Source of the DNA: Trichomonas vaginalis G3
Taxonomy: Eukaryota; Parabasalia; Trichomonadida; Trichomonadidae
NCBI RefSeq assembly: GCF_026262505.1
Contig: NC_067206.1
Coordinates: 26,613,896-26,677,895, forward strand
DNA length: 64,000 nucleotides
Reading direction: 5' to 3'
The notes beneath the pieces are model-generated. The model worked only from the letters and a program-made list of their open reading frames with translations, was not told the DNA's origin and did no database searches. The translations under genes and the position numbers were made by a program. Shown one piece after another: positions 29,626 to 41,800 of the stretch (within the stretch, counting starts at the first letter, position 1; each line of letters starts with the position of its first letter).

Positions 29626-30516
29626 TTAAAATCATTTCAATAATGAGTCCATCATTTCCATCTTTAGGTAGCACAACATCTTTCATTGAAGAAGGTTCGA
29701 CAAGTCTTATGTTAAACTTACTGACAAAGTTTGTTATACTATAATGCTTCGGCGGCGAATACAATAGTTTGAAGACATAATTAGATTCTTCAGCAAATTC
29801 ACTTATACTGGATTTTATAACAATGTTCTCACGAGACAAACGCCACCAATTGACAATCTTGTAAGCAATCCTGCTGAACCTTCAACTGTAAACGTCGATG
29901 GTAACATTCCACGAAGGTCATCTATTGACATCTTTGAGTCACTGAATTTAAATATTTTCTTAAAGCAATCGTCATTATCTAACCATGCAATAGCTTTGAA
30001 GTTTTCATTTGAATATACATCTGCTTCATTAAATGTAAATCCTGACTTCTTTGCAGAGATGACTTTAAAATCTATTGAGTTTGTTTCAAAATTATATGCT
30101 ATGGTAACTTCTGAAGGTAATTGGTGTCCTTCTGCTATAAGTTGTTCTTTCAATACCGTTTGAAGCTTTGTGTTAAAAACTTTCATGTCATCTCCTGTAT
30201 CTAAGTTCACATACACAGCAACAGGGAAACTATCTTGCTTCTTTGTTTCATCATTATATCTCAAAACATTAAAGTTCTTCAATAATATTGTTCTTCCTGC
30301 TGGAATACTTCTAACTTGTCTTATTTCAATAGCTTTCTCACCTCCTACATACTCTACCCAGTGTCTTGGATATTCATAAGTATACTGACTTTCTTGAATT
30401 TTGGTAGGTTTCATCATAACGTGTTCATAGTATATCTTTATACTCTTGTCAGTTAGACTCGGTGCTATGTTCTGAATATTCTGACTTGCATTTTTAATGG
30501 AGATAAAATGAAGCAT
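29615..30516 (-). pseudogene. Maverick arm gene D, left copy, broken (candidate structural protein)
   Basis: A long surviving frame (29815-30516) encodes a mixed-strand protein (ATG at 30516; YEHVMMKPTKIQESQYTYEY, then VEYVGGEKAIEIRQVR, EADVYSNENFKAIAWLD). Its counterpart is at 40083-40980 in the right arm. Strand-rich composition and position suggest a virion or minor structural protein, but I do not recognise the family. The whole gene looks broken. Confidence 0.45.
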
Positions 30517-30589
30517 TTAATACATGACGTAGATGAAGACATGAATGAAACTACAGACAAACTTAACTCTTCTCTTATTCTTCCTTTCA

Positions 30590-31310
30590 GCAAAGATTAT
30601 GAATTCTGTTCAAATGGTGTGTATTTCTATTGTGGAAAGATGGGTTCAGTAAGACATTTAACCTCATTCGTCATATACTCATAACAGAGCGTTTAGGAAA
30701 CGACTCTTACTATGACCAAATCATTATATCAGCAACTTCAGACTCTATGGATTCAACAGCGAAAACATTCATGAGTAAAGTTCAAGCATCTGTCGTTAAA
30801 GTTCCAGATAGCGAACTCATTGAATTTCTTCAACGTTACATTCGACGTAAGAGAAAATATTATGCTATTGTAGAGTTCATACAGTCAGGAATGCAAAAGA
30901 CTTCAGAAGAGATGGAAAGAATTATTGACAAACACCACTTACGTCAGTACTCAGGAGTTTACGATATGAAACGACTGACAAACTACATTCTATCAAAACT
31001 TTCAAAATACCCCTTCAAAAAGTATCCTTCAAACACTCTGCTCGTTTGTGACGACTTCGCCGGAAAAGGTTTAGTGTCAAAACCAGACTCACCATTAGCT
31101 AACATCATAACTAAAGTCAGACATTACCATTTAACTGTAGCAATACTTATGCAAACATGGCGTTTCCTTGCTTTAAACATAAAACGTCTCATAACTGACT
31201 TCGTTATCTTTCAAGTTTCTCACGTTATGACATTGAACTCATTTGGAAACAGTCAGGTATAACATTACCTTTTGAAGAAATTTGGGGAAGCATATAAGTC
31301 TCTCATCTCT
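30590..31310 (+). pseudogene. Maverick packaging ATPase (FtsK/HerA, A32-like), broken
   Basis: NTLLVCDDFAGKGLV, with LLVCDD as the hydrophobic-plus-acidic Walker B strand, followed by LANIITKVRHYHLTVAILMQTW is the typical 'sensor' region of the genome-packaging ATPases of Polintons, adenain-clade viruses and NCLDV A32. In intact relatives it pumps DNA into the capsid. The copy is broken. Confidence 0.7.
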
Positions 31311-31389
31311 CCTCGTTCATACCTTGAGATTCATATCATGACTAATACCATTAAAGTCAAAAATATTCCATGGGAACGACAACATTGTT

Positions 31390-31907
31390 TTAAAGTTTAA
31401 CCTTCAATTGACTGATGGTAAACAAATTCCATGCATCTCTGTCGCCATTTCTGTTAATATTTTTGCTGTCATTCATATCATCCACTTCCCCATCCGTTAG
31501 CTTTTGAGGATATGCGTTAGAATAGCTGTTCTTAAATGAAGGCTTTTCACCTTTGAGAGCATAAACTCTATAACTTTCTGCATACTTTATGTTTGAACCT
31601 CCTGAGCCATCATTGACATAAATTTTTATAGGCTTCCACCCTTTGTTCATATTCCTGCTTCTTCCTTTGCTCTTTTGTTCAGTAGTTCTACATCTTTATA
31701 CACAGCTCCTGTCTCAGTGAATTCAACAATATTTTCATTCGTTAGCTTTACATTCAAACCCTTGTCGAGTATATTGTTCATTTCATACATATAAAAGGTT
31801 TTTATTCTATATGAAATGAGAAGCAAATCCATCTTAGCTGGTGCCGTTAATGTTCCAATTGAACCAACATCAAACGTTGACTCACGAACGACAAACAATA
31901 TTGTCAT
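31390..31907 (-). pseudogene. Maverick gene, unknown function, broken
   Basis: Reverse-strand remnants between ATPase and capsid-side genes. Content is soluble, with no recognised motif; position alone suggests a virion-related protein. Confidence 0.35.
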
Positions 31908-31919
31908 AAAGAACTATAG

Positions 31920-32440
31920 TTCGGAGTGTTGAAAGAAAAAGAACCAGAGCTGAAAATCCGTGAATTTAAACACAGCTTCAAACGCTAACGCTACATCAGA
32001 TGTTAAGTAGAGTATCCACCACTGGACCAAATTCTTTCAAGAGAAGCCAACGACAACCCTTACATAAATGTTCAAACAAATCCTTCAGATAACGTAGACC
32101 ATTACCTTTTCAGTTATACCAAACAATTTTACTCAAAGACGATAAGAAGCTTTTTGATAAATCTTATAAGTAAGAACCAAATAATTCTAACAAAGGAGGA
32201 CCTTGAAAATGTTATATCACGAATAACAGAAAGCAATGTGTCATTGACTATCTCGACCCTGAAATCGAATGCTGTGGTCAAACGCCAATATTCATGAAAA
32301 TAGGTAACATCCGCATCATTGAAACACCAGGAACTACAGGAATTGAGTTTAAGTATAAATATTCGAACGAGTATACAAAACTTTCAACAGAATATAAGCT
32401 TTGTCTTAAATATGTTTTAGTAAATTAAAGCAATTTGTAA
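31920..32440 (+). pseudogene. Maverick gene remnant, unknown, broken
   Basis: Coding-like but interrupted plus-strand sequence without a recognisable domain. I would not name it. Confidence 0.3.
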
Positions 32441-33196
32441 TATCTATCCAAAACTTCTTCAACAGTATCGAACTCATCTTCATAATGCAAACCTAATCTT
32501 ATTGACTTGGTGCAGTTTTCACTAACACAATATTTTTCTGTTCTCTTGACTGACATAACTAACTCATTTTTTCATCAACAGCAACAACCAAAGTTCATGC
32601 CCTAATACATAACATTCATACTTTATATTTTTAGCTCTGAGTTCTCTTGTAAGCTGTTGCATTTAATATTTTCTAAAAAGTCAATCAACAGTCATTCGCA
32701 CTGGTGCCTTCAGTTCTACAGGCTCTCCTTGAAAGTCAACAAGTCTGAATTGCATGTCTTTCAAATTATGAGGACTAATGCGAACCCATTTACCTAAATG
32801 AGTTGCTATGACAGGAACGTTTGGAATGAACATTGAATTGACTGCATAACAGAAGGATTTATATTCTACTGAACCTTTACTATTAACTCCTGAAATACCT
32901 GTGACATAGCTATTTTTGACTCAACGTACAAACAATTGCCATAACATACGTATGGAACAGATTTCATCTCAATCGTTTTGTCAACACTTTTCAAAGGAAA
33001 TGTCATATTGGGTATGCTCCCAAAAGAAGTTGTACTCTATGACTCATTCGTGTTATCTTAAACTCCTTCGCATAACTGAACTTCAAAACTCCTGCAATAA
33101 GTTTAACATTCATTAAGTTTTCTTCGTTATCCTTGTTTATTGTAGTATTTATGAGAGCATTTAACACTCCAGCTAATGTTTCCATCTTATATTCTA

Positions 33197-34497
33197 TAGG
33201 GTGTCCAAAGGTGCATTTAGCACAGCGCTCTATATGAGACTATTAAAGGAGATATATGCTGATTAATATATAATAAAAAAATATGAATATATGTATATGA
33301 TGAGTAAGTTGTATTTTGGCGCCATGCCGGGATATAAAATGAATTTTGAGACAAGAGGCGGTTTCGCGGGAAATTTTGGCGGGATTTTTTTCATTTTTTT
33401 AATGAATCATAAAGAAAACATCCTCGCTCTTGCAAAAAAATGCAAAGACTGTAAAAAAATCTACGAGACATTGGTAAAATGCTTCGGTATGGATGCTCCT
33501 AGCTATTCCACTGTAACGTATCATGTTAGGATGTATCACTTCATGAACAAAAAGGCGCCCATCATAAAAATTGACAAAAAATCGCCGGATCAAAGAAAAA
33601 TCAAAGCAATTCTTCAAGCGCTAGATGAAGACCCAAGAGCATCACTCAGAAGGATAGAGGAGATGACAAAGATACCACGTACAACAGTCAGTTATTATCT
33701 GCACAATTATTTGAACTACAAACTAGCGTATACACGTTGGGTTCCGCACAACCTTAATTCAGTTCAAAAAAAATCTAGAGTCCAATCTTCGAAAGAGCTC
33801 CTCTCTATATTGGGTGCGTATCAATCCAAGAAGTTTCGCTTTTAGTAACAGGGGACGAGTCTTGGTTTCAATATGCAACAGAAGCCAAAATCATGTGGAT
33901 CCCGAAGGATGAAAATCCGCAAACATTCCCGAAGAAAAAAATTGACACACCAATGATGATGTTGTCGGTTTTTTGTGGCGTGAATGGCATCATCGCAATT
34001 GATATTCTTCAAAAACCTAATACGATGAATGCTCAGTATCTAATTGACAATGTTCTTACTCAAATTATCAATTCTGATGAGTTTGAGAAATCCAAACAAC
34101 AAAAACAAAAGTTTGCAATTCATTTTGATAATTCAAGAGTTCACAAAAGTCATAAGGTAATGAATTACTTGTTGGAAAACAATGTCAAAGTTGTTCCAAA
34201 CCAAATTTATTCACCTGATATTGCACCCTCTGACTTTTATTTATTCGGCACGCTAAAAAAGAGAGCTGAAGGACGCGAATTCGCGAGTCCAGATGATCTT
34301 GAAAATTTTGTAAGAGAGCAATTTGAGCAATTTTCTCATGATGATTTAAAGCGTGTCTTTCAAGCCTGGATCGATCGCTGCGAACGCGTGATTGAATCCA
34401 ATGGTGATTATATTTAAATAAACTTTATATATATGTAACTTGTTTATTTCTATTCGCAGTATTCAGGTTTGTGCTAAACACACCTTTGGACACCCTA
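33197..34497 (+). mobile_element. mariner transposon inserted in the Maverick
   Basis: A 1.30-kb element with inverted ends TAGGGTGTCCAAAGGTG and CACCTTTGGACACCCTA, flanked by TA on both sides (33195-33196 and 34498-34499). This is the mariner/Tc1 target. It lies antisense within a Maverick capsid-side gene, so it arrived after the Maverick. Trichomonads carry mariner families of this size. Confidence 0.93.
33402..34417 (+). pseudogene. mariner transposase (DD34D), one frameshift
   Basis: The N-terminal helix-turn-helix pair is residues about 1-115 from ATG 33402 (ending in the RWVPHNL signature). The catalytic triad is visible: TGDESW (first Asp), HFDNSRVH (second) and SPDIAPSDFYLF (third), with 34 residues between the last two Asp, hence DD34D. 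The frame shifts once around 33810-33840, just before TGDESW, so this copy should be inactive. The rest is uninterrupted, implying a young insertion. Confidence 0.92.
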
Positions 34498-34718
34498 TAC
34501 ATTATTGTGAAATCTTATTTCGTGCTTCTTTCCATCTATTTCAAGCTCCATGAAATCTGTTTCGTCAGTTATAACGAATGAAGCAATAGTATTAAAGTCA
34601 ACCATTCTGAATGCAAGTGGCTCATTCTGAAGACCTAAGTTTGTTTGTAGCTTTACTGTCCCGTATTCGTTTGGGTCTGTACTTTGCAAATAGAACAACA
34701 TTTTATTCTCATTAAAAT

Positions 34719-37707
34719 ATGACTATTGCTGCATATGCGTATGAAGCTGACAGAGCTAAACGTTTATATTTTGGTCAATACTCTCTCACACTTACTGACA
34801 AATATATTGTTATATCTGATGGAAATACCGAGAAATACATAACATGGAAGGACTATGAAAAGTTTGACCCTATTTTAACTCCATGTACTATGCCATTCAT
34901 TGTAAATGGTGAAGTTGTCATGAAGAACGACACAACAGTATATAAGTCTGTTCATGAAGCATTAGAATATATGTTGAATTATAATCCCGAAAGATTTGAC
35001 CCAAGCACTACACCATGTGCAATGCCTTTTATTAAGGACGGTGAAATCGTAAGAGTTCCGGATTCAACGGTTTACACAGCTGTTCAAAACAGTTTTTTTA
35101 GCGAATATCTTTAATTCAGAAACTACAGAAATAAAATTACCATATATAACAGATGCTAAAGAAATTAAATCAAAAACAACATTATTTACGTCACTTAATG
35201 ATTTAATGACTTATATCATTAATATTCCTGCACCAACTACAGCATTTGATCCAAACTCGACGGTTTGCAGTGTACCTTTCATAAATGACAGTTCATTAAT
35301 TACTTTAAGGGATTCGACAGTAAATGAATCATTAAAGGCGTCATTAATGAAAATCATTGATTTTAATTCATTCACGAATACATATAATTCATTCATTAAT
35401 GTTTCATATGCTTCTAAAGAAGGTGAGCCAAAAACTATCAATAAAGCGGTGTATGAAATAAAAGCATCAACGACGAAATTGAATTCGTTAACTTTTGACG
35501 GTGATAGTTTCGTTAATGACATAACATCGGGGAAAACAATTTTAACGAAAGAATACTTAAAATCTCATGTTAGTGAGTTCGTTGAAATTGAAAAAGAAGG
35601 TGGAATTAAGTTCGATCCACTGAATTTCATTTTCAGCTTAGCGAATGCGGGTGTTAGTTTCGCTGAATGGACAACTATACAGAGTGAAATAAATGCAATA
35701 TGGACGTTTTTGGGGTCAAAAGCGGGAATGGGTGAGCTTGTAAATGCTGCAAGAACATTAGGTGAAACAGGAAATTTTGTAGATGGTTTTAAAAGACTTG
35801 TTTCAAATGTTTTAACAAACACAAAGAAATTATTTAGATATACCATACATAACGGTCAGATTTTCGAACAGATAGCAACAAACCCTCCGGTTATGGCTGC
35901 GTTGATGATGGTTAGAGATATAAAACCACGTAACGACGGGAACGAAGAACATGAACAACAGGATACTGGTCGGGTTATTCGAGACATTAAAAACGTGTAT
36001 CCTGAAGTTATTGATTTATTTAGAGGAGTTAATGATTCAATTTCAAAACATTCTATAACCCTCGATGAAGAGAATAAATTAACAGATTATATATTCGTCA
36101 TTATTGCAGAATTAATGAAGAGAATAAATGAAAAAGGAATTGGTGATATCATTAATGTCAGCGATGTAATGATGAAAAGAAATTTTGACTCATTATTTAC
36201 AAAACCGAAAACAGAATATAGTCTTTATGACGTAATTACCGAATTAATGAAAAAGATTAATGATAATAAGAGTTCTGGCGGAAGAGTTGAATTAGAAGTG
36301 AATGATGTTAATGAGAAATTAGCCGAAAAAGCAGACAAAAATGAGCTTTTAGCTCTGAGTGATAAAGTCAAGAACCACGTTCATTATATAACTTCAGACG
36401 AACAGATTATAACGGACTACCATGGATATTTAACACGAAGTGATGAAGTGAAGACGGAAGACCCCAATGAAAGAAGATATAAATACATTCGTGCTAAAGG
36501 TTATGACATAAGCTGTACTGTACAGTATGACACGGGTAAAGCACCAGAAGCATTTAGTTATAACGATGAAATTTATGCCTCTACTTTCTCTGTTAAAGGT
36601 GTATTAGTTGAACCAAGATTTACTTTGAGAGTTAAGTCAAAAATAACGTTTGAAGATGCTATTAAAAGTAAAGCTGACAAAGTTGAACTCGAAGCAATGA
36701 ACAAAGTTTTGAAATCTCATAAACACAACATCTCCGATATAAATGAACTTCAAGCTACATTAGACAGTAAAGCCGACAAGAACCATACACATAAATCCTT
36801 CACTACTGTTAGAGCAGACGACATAATATTGAACTATACCCTTGGTTCAAGTGCACCTTTAGAGAATCCAAGTACAAGCGTAAAAGATACACTAAACTCC
36901 TTAAATAGTAAATGTATGAACATTGAAGGTCATGTCAGAAACTTTGAAACACATGAACTACCAGCAATGTTAGATAAAAAAGCAGATAAAACTTATGTGG
37001 ATGCAGAACTAACAAAGAAATTTTCGAAACCAGATACAATGACATTTACAACAGAAATTATAAATGGTGAACCAGCAACTCCATTTGAATTTGTTAGAGG
37101 TCTTCAACCAGATACTTTTGAATTTTTCTTGGATAATTCTATTGAACTAACATTACATTATAAAAGTGGAACAAATGCAACATTTCATCCGGGAGATACA
37201 TTCCAAATGGTATTTAATGACATAAGTTCTTTAGAATATGTTTATAGAGTTATGAGCATATATGATTTAATATATCCTATAGGAGCTGTTTATACGTCTA
37301 TGAATCCAATAAATCCAAACACTTTATTTGGTGGTAGATGGTATGAAATAGTTGACAGTTTTCCATTCTACACTAATACGCAGTCAATGAAGATGGGAGG
37401 TTCAAAGAAAATAGGTATTGAAAACCTTCCTTCACATATGCATAGGTTCAGTGGAAGAACATCTGTGGAAGGAAACCATTCACATTCAATAACAAAAAGA
37501 GGTTATATAAATCTTGCAGCGGGTTCGGATAGATGGGGAATGAATAGATATGATATCTCAATGACCCAAGATGTTAGCACAGGTATTTTCTGTGGAACTG
37601 CAGGAAATCATACACATGTTGTAGCTGGTATTACAGACCCAGCAGGTAATGGAAAAGATTATATGCCTCCTTATATAACAATGCACGCTTGGATACGAGT
37701 TGGTTAA
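34719..37707 (+). pseudogene. Maverick fibre gene with phage tail-collar-like tip, broken once, long frame left
   Basis: The 5' part carries two copies of an F-D-P-x-x-T-P-C-x-M-P-F-I-x-D/N-G-E repeat. The main open frame (35206-37707, 833 codons) has coiled-coil stretches and two SKADK...H-x-H units (HKHNI, HTHKS) like phage tail-fibre trimer segments. The last 150 residues, YPIGAVYTSMNPINPNTLFGG (in parts), LPSHMHRF, GNHSHSI, GNHTHVV and PPYITMHAWIRVG, match the receptor-binding tail-collar/short-fibre fold. In phages this domain binds host surfaces. About one break; the remaining frame is by far the longest in the element. Confidence 0.72.
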
Positions 37708-37725
37708 ATCTTTAACTTTACATAA

Positions 37726-38810
37726 ATGAGCTTGAAAGAAGTATTCGAACAACATCCATGGAGGTCATTTAAGAAGTTCAATGAAGCAGCAAAAAGTTGG
37801 GGATTTACTAACAGAGCTGAAGTGAAAAAGTTCTTTGACAAAAATGTTGTACATCAAACAAAAATAAACCCTTACGACTACTTTTTACCAATTTACTCCA
37901 ACACTCCTGACGCATACCAATTTGACACTCTCATTCAAAGCAGAAAAGGAGGACATAAACCATTCCTCATCTTCATTAATGTTAACACTCGCAAAGCTTT
38001 TGCGTATATAATGAGGAATAAAGGAACTCGTGAAGTGTTAAGAGTTTTACAAAAGTTTGTAGCAGAACATAGCCCAAGTACTTTAACATCAGACCAAGAC
38101 AGTGCATACCTCAGCAATGAAATCACAGATTTTCTCATTAAGCATAACATAACTCACTACACTACTGAAGACCATAACCATAACATACTCGGCATCATAA
38201 ACCGCTTCATAAGAACGCTCAGAGATTTAAACAAGAGCGAGACTTTACCGAAGAAACAATGAAACATTTTCTCGAAGTATATAATTCCTCAACACATTCT
38301 ACAACAGGACATACACCAAATTCAATGACACAACAACAAGAAGAAAAGTATATACAAAAGAAACGAAGTCAAACACAAAATATCAGAAATTCAACACAAT
38401 TTACCCTCATTCCTGGTACAAAAGTTCGTGTAGTTCTTGACGACAAACCGTTGACAAAGAAACGTTTAAGGTTAAGTCGAAATTATTATATCGTAGACTC
38501 TACGCAAGGTAATGGATATCTTATAAAAGCTGCTGACGACTCCATAGCGTTTTACCCTCGTCATAAATTAGTCGAAAGTAGTAATGGCAAACTTGCTGAA
38601 ACCATTGACGAAGCAAAGCGAGGAGTGGTTATTGAAATACTTGGCTATAACACAAACGATGACACTTATAAAGTAAGATATGAAGGAGGCGTTGAAGATG
38701 TTATACCATCTAAGAACTTGAGAGAGTCAAAGCCAACACATCTGGGACCATTAGAGCGGGAGTACTGGAAAGACAAAAATATGCCAGAAAGAATAAGAAA
38801 ATTCTTCTAA
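37726..38810 (+). pseudogene. Maverick integrase (rve + chromodomain-like), broken
   Basis: An integrase-core region (YQFDTLIQ ... FLIFINVNTRKAFAYIM ... LTSDQDSAY) is followed by a C-terminal module with GVVIEILGYNTNDDTYKVRYE, the shape of a chromodomain seen on c-integrases of Polintons. In intact relatives it inserts the linear element. About one break. Confidence 0.75.
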
Positions 38811-38905
38811 ACTTTTTCATTAGATGTAAATCAGACAAAGCATTTACCAGAAAGAATAAGAAAATTCTTCTAAACTTTTTTCGTTGGATGTAAATCAGAC
38901 AAAAA
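38783..38905. repeat. 62-bp imperfect tandem duplication at integrase 3' end
   Basis: The phrase AGAATAAGAAAATTCTTCT, with the following GATGTAAATCAGACAAA, occurs twice in a row, covering the integrase stop region. Confidence 0.75.
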
Positions 38906-38912
38906 TATATTT

Positions 38913-38980
38913 TAGGTGAAGAGGTGAGATTTCACCTGTTTTCTCACCTGTTTTTTCACCTGTTTTCTCACCCTCACCGC
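38913..38980. promoter_or_regulatory. GGTGA palindrome block, centre
   Basis: AGGTGAGATTTCACCT followed by three spaced TTTTCTCACC/TTTTTTCACC words; the third copy of the Maverick intergenic block. Confidence 0.5.
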
Positions 38981-39092
38981 TTAGCGGCTCAGATTGCTTT
39001 TGCTTTCTCGTGAATTTTCATGAATTTCCTTAAGATAGAAAAAATAAAGTTAGTTTTATTTTTATTTATTTTTTTATCTTGTATGTAAAGAT

Positions 39093-39920
39093 ATGATTTC
39101 AACAATAGGTTCTACAACAATTCAAACAACTACAGCACCAAACTCTTTAGTCATGAATCCTACATCTATGTTAGTAGAGATGAAAAGCTTCATTCCTTCT
39201 TCATATACTTTTGAGACAGAAATACAAAGAATTAAGCAAGAACTTTTAACAAGTAATTTAGACTGTAGTGCGAAGATGAAACAAATGAACAGTATCTTTA
39301 TGACATGCAGGACATTATTGACCATTTACCCAAATTGCCTGAAATCCAACAACAAAAGCTCACTATTCATGAATTCGATGAAATAGAAGTGAAACCAACT
39401 GACTCAGTAGAAATAAAGAAGTTCATACGTAAAGTAAACTATGAGTTTCTAGGATATCATTGCAACCATAAAGTTATGGACAAAGATTGCGACATGGTAT
39501 AAAGAACATCTCTGACATATATAAATCTGGGGAGTTTAAGACATACGACAACTTTGTTTCATTAGTTGCTGAATGTGTATGGCAGATAAAAGATAAAGAT
39601 AAAAGATGTAAAATATGGAATGGACAAATAAAACCAACAACTTTTGAGTTAAAGAAACCATTGACGCCTTAGTTGTTCTAGCAGGTCAAATTTCAATGTA
39701 TAACGCAAAAATGAATCCGCAATGTTCAAAATGTAAAGCAGCAATGAGGAAATATAACTACTCCGTCAAAGAGATAGAACGTATGCGAAACGACTATGCT
39801 GACTTAAAGAAAGAAGTAGAGAAACCAGCAGAAGATAAAATGGACATGTTAGCATTTCTGAACAAAAACTATCCAACAGCTGACGATTTCCTATTATCTG
39901 ATGTCAAGAAAGAAGTATAA
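39093..39920 (+). pseudogene. Maverick genes, unknown function, broken
   Basis: A run of short helical frames on the plus strand (one contains a CSKC-x-AAMRKYN start and a charged coiled-coil region near 39750-39850). No family recognised. Several breaks. It ends near an assembly gap. Confidence 0.4.
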
Positions 39921-39990
39921 AGAAACTTTCGGCATTGTTAAAACTTTTGACATACTGACAGAAGAAATAGAAGCTACGAAATTGTTTAGA

Positions 39991-40015
39991 NNNNNNNNNN
40001 NNNNNNNNNNNNNNN
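39991..40015. other. Assembly gap (25 N)
   Basis: Runs of N mark a join of unknown true size, exactly at the inner end of the right repeat arm. Confidence 0.99.
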
Positions 40016-40082
40016 GCGAAGAATGAGAGAAGAGTTAAGTTTGTCTGTAGTTTCATTCATGTCTTCATCTACGTCATGTATT

Positions 40083-40980
40083 AAATGCTTCATTTTATCT
40101 CCATTAAAAATGCAAGTCAGAAATATTCAGAACATAGCACCGAGTCTAACTGACAAGAGTATAAAGATATACTATGAACATGTTATGATGAAACCAACCA
40201 AAATTCAAGAAAGTCAGTATACTTATGAATATCCAAGACACTGGGTAGAGTATGTAGGAGGTGAGAAAGTATTGAAATAAGACAGGTTCGAAGTATTCCA
40301 GCAGGAAGAACAATATTATTGAAGAACTTAATGTTTTGAGGTATAATGATGAAACAAAGAAGCAAGATAGTTTCCCTGTTGCTGTGTATTGTGAACCTAG
40401 ACACAGGAGATGACATGAAAGTTTTTAATACAAAGCTTCAAACGTAGTGAGAGAACAACTGACTGCGGAAGGGCATCCATTACCTTCAGAAGTTACCATA
40501 GCATATAATTTTGAAACAAACTCAATAGATTTTAAAATCGCCTCTGCAAAGAAGTCAGGTTTTACATTTAATGAAGCAGATGTATATTCGAATGAAAACT
40601 TCAAAGCTATTGCATGGTTAGATAATGACGATTGCTTAAGAAAATATTTAAATACAGTGACTCAACGATGTCAATAGATGACCTTCGTGGAATGTTACCA
40701 TCGACGTTTACAGTAGAAGGTTCAGCAGGATTGCTTACAAGATTGTCAATTGGTGGTATTTGGTCTCTGAGAACATTGTTATAAAATCCAGTATAAGTGA
40801 ATTTGCTGAAGAATCTATATTATGTCTTTCAAACTACATGTATTCGCCGCCGAAGCATTATAGTATAACAAACTTTGTCAGTAAGTTTAACATAAGACTT
40901 GTCGAACTTCTTCAATGAAAGATGTTGTGCTACCTAAAAGTGGAAAGGATGGACTCATTATTGAAATGATTTTAATAGCA
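40083..40980 (+). pseudogene. Maverick arm gene D, right copy, broken
   Basis: Same gene as 29615-30516 and more damaged; a few breaks. Candidate structural protein, unrecognised. Confidence 0.5.
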
Positions 40981-40986
40981 TATTAA

Positions 40987-41211
40987 ATGAGCTTGTTCTT
41001 GAAGGTCATTCATGATGAAATAACTGTTGTAGAAGATGTTAGCAATTGTTCAGACATTTTATTGAGAATAGATGAGATAAGAAATAAGTTAGATAGACCG
41101 CAAAGCGGTGAGGGCGAAGCCTGTGAGAACGCTTATGTTTCATTGACTTTCTCCAGTAACGAGAACTTTTATGAGATAATATTGAAGAGAGATGATTTTA
41201 ATATGGTGTAA
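40987..41211 (+). CDS. Maverick arm gene C, right copy (74 aa, looks whole)
   Basis: A short acidic frame with ATG at 40987 (MSLFLKVIHDEITVVEDV) whose stop directly abuts the ATG of gene B. No domain recognised. The tight spacing suggests co-transcription within the element. Confidence 0.4.
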   Translation: MSLFLKVIHDEITVVEDVSNCSDILLRIDEIRNKLDRPQSGEGEACENAYVSLTFSSNENFYEIILKRDDFNMV

Positions 41212-41736
41212 ATGGTAGCTTGGGCAGCTTTAGGCGCAATGGGAACAAAAGCATTAGCATTTGGAGCAAAAGCACTTGGAGCTTATGATGCAGTAAATAA
41301 AATGAGTGGAGGAAGGGTTTCGAAGACATTAGATGCAAATAAAGGGAAGATTGGAGGCTGGGTTGCAAAGAAGTTAAGATTAAATAAAATAGGGCTCATA
41401 AATAAAGCATCCAATTTGGTTGCGACTGAGTCAGAAAATGCTTTAGGAAAGGACGATGAGTTTGCAAAACACGCAAAAGACTTTAATGACCAGATGAAAG
41501 GTGAAACAATGCATTTAAATAGAGTCGATGGAACTAAAGAAAATGTTTCTTCTCCACCAGTAGTTCTTCCGTATGGTCCCTATGGAATGTATGGAAACCC
41601 TTACGAAAGACCATTTGACCCATTGACTGGTGGAAGTAACTGGTATCATTACGGACGAAGAAGAAAGACAGTCAAGTTGGAGACAGACGTGAAGAAAGCA
41701 ACTAAAAAGAAACCAAGGAAGAGAGTTATAAAGTAA
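41212..41736 (+). CDS. Maverick arm gene B, right copy (174 aa, looks whole)
   Basis: An Ala/Gly-rich amphipathic N-terminus (MVAWAALGAMGTKALAFGAK) is followed by a basic tail with PPVVLPYGPYGMYGNP and a KKATKKKPRKRVIK end. A hydrophobic head with a strongly basic tail is reminiscent of adenovirus pVI/pX-type minor core or membrane-active proteins, but this is analogy only. Confidence 0.45.
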   Translation: MVAWAALGAMGTKALAFGAKALGAYDAVNKMSGGRVSKTLDANKGKIGGWVAKKLRLNKIGLINKASNLVATESENALGKDDEFAKHAKDFNDQMKGETMHLNRVDGTKENVSSPPVVLPYGPYGMYGNPYERPFDPLTGGSNWYHYGRRRKTVKLETDVKKATKKKPRKRVIK

Positions 41737-41746
41737 TGAATTCAAG

Positions 41747-41800
41747 TGGGTGAAAAAACAGGTGAAAAAAGAGGTGAGATCTCACCTCTTCACCTAAATT
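41747..41800. promoter_or_regulatory. GGTGA palindrome block, right arm
   Basis: GGTGAGATCTCACC, a perfect 14-bp palindrome, with flanking GGTGAAAA words; mirror of the left-arm block. Confidence 0.5.

Larger units (their letters stand above)
28206..30577 (+). repeat. Left terminal inverted repeat arm of Maverick
   Basis: Matches 40016-42419 in reverse. The outermost 210 bp match well, about 28440-28710 match poorly, and 28710-30577 match well again. The arm contains genes, so those genes exist in two copies, one on each side. Confidence 0.85.
32650..34701 (-). pseudogene. Candidate Maverick minor capsid (penton-like) gene, broken and split by mariner
   Basis: Reverse-strand remnants lie on both sides of the mariner insertion. 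Downstream text of the type 'FRLVDFQGEPVELKAPVRMTV' resembles the beta-strand ending of Polinton penton proteins. The assignment is by pattern only. The gene is broken independently of the mariner. Confidence 0.35.

Noticed and set aside
38783-38905. Second integrase C-terminal gene
   Set aside because: It is only a tandem duplication of about 62 bp around the stop region.
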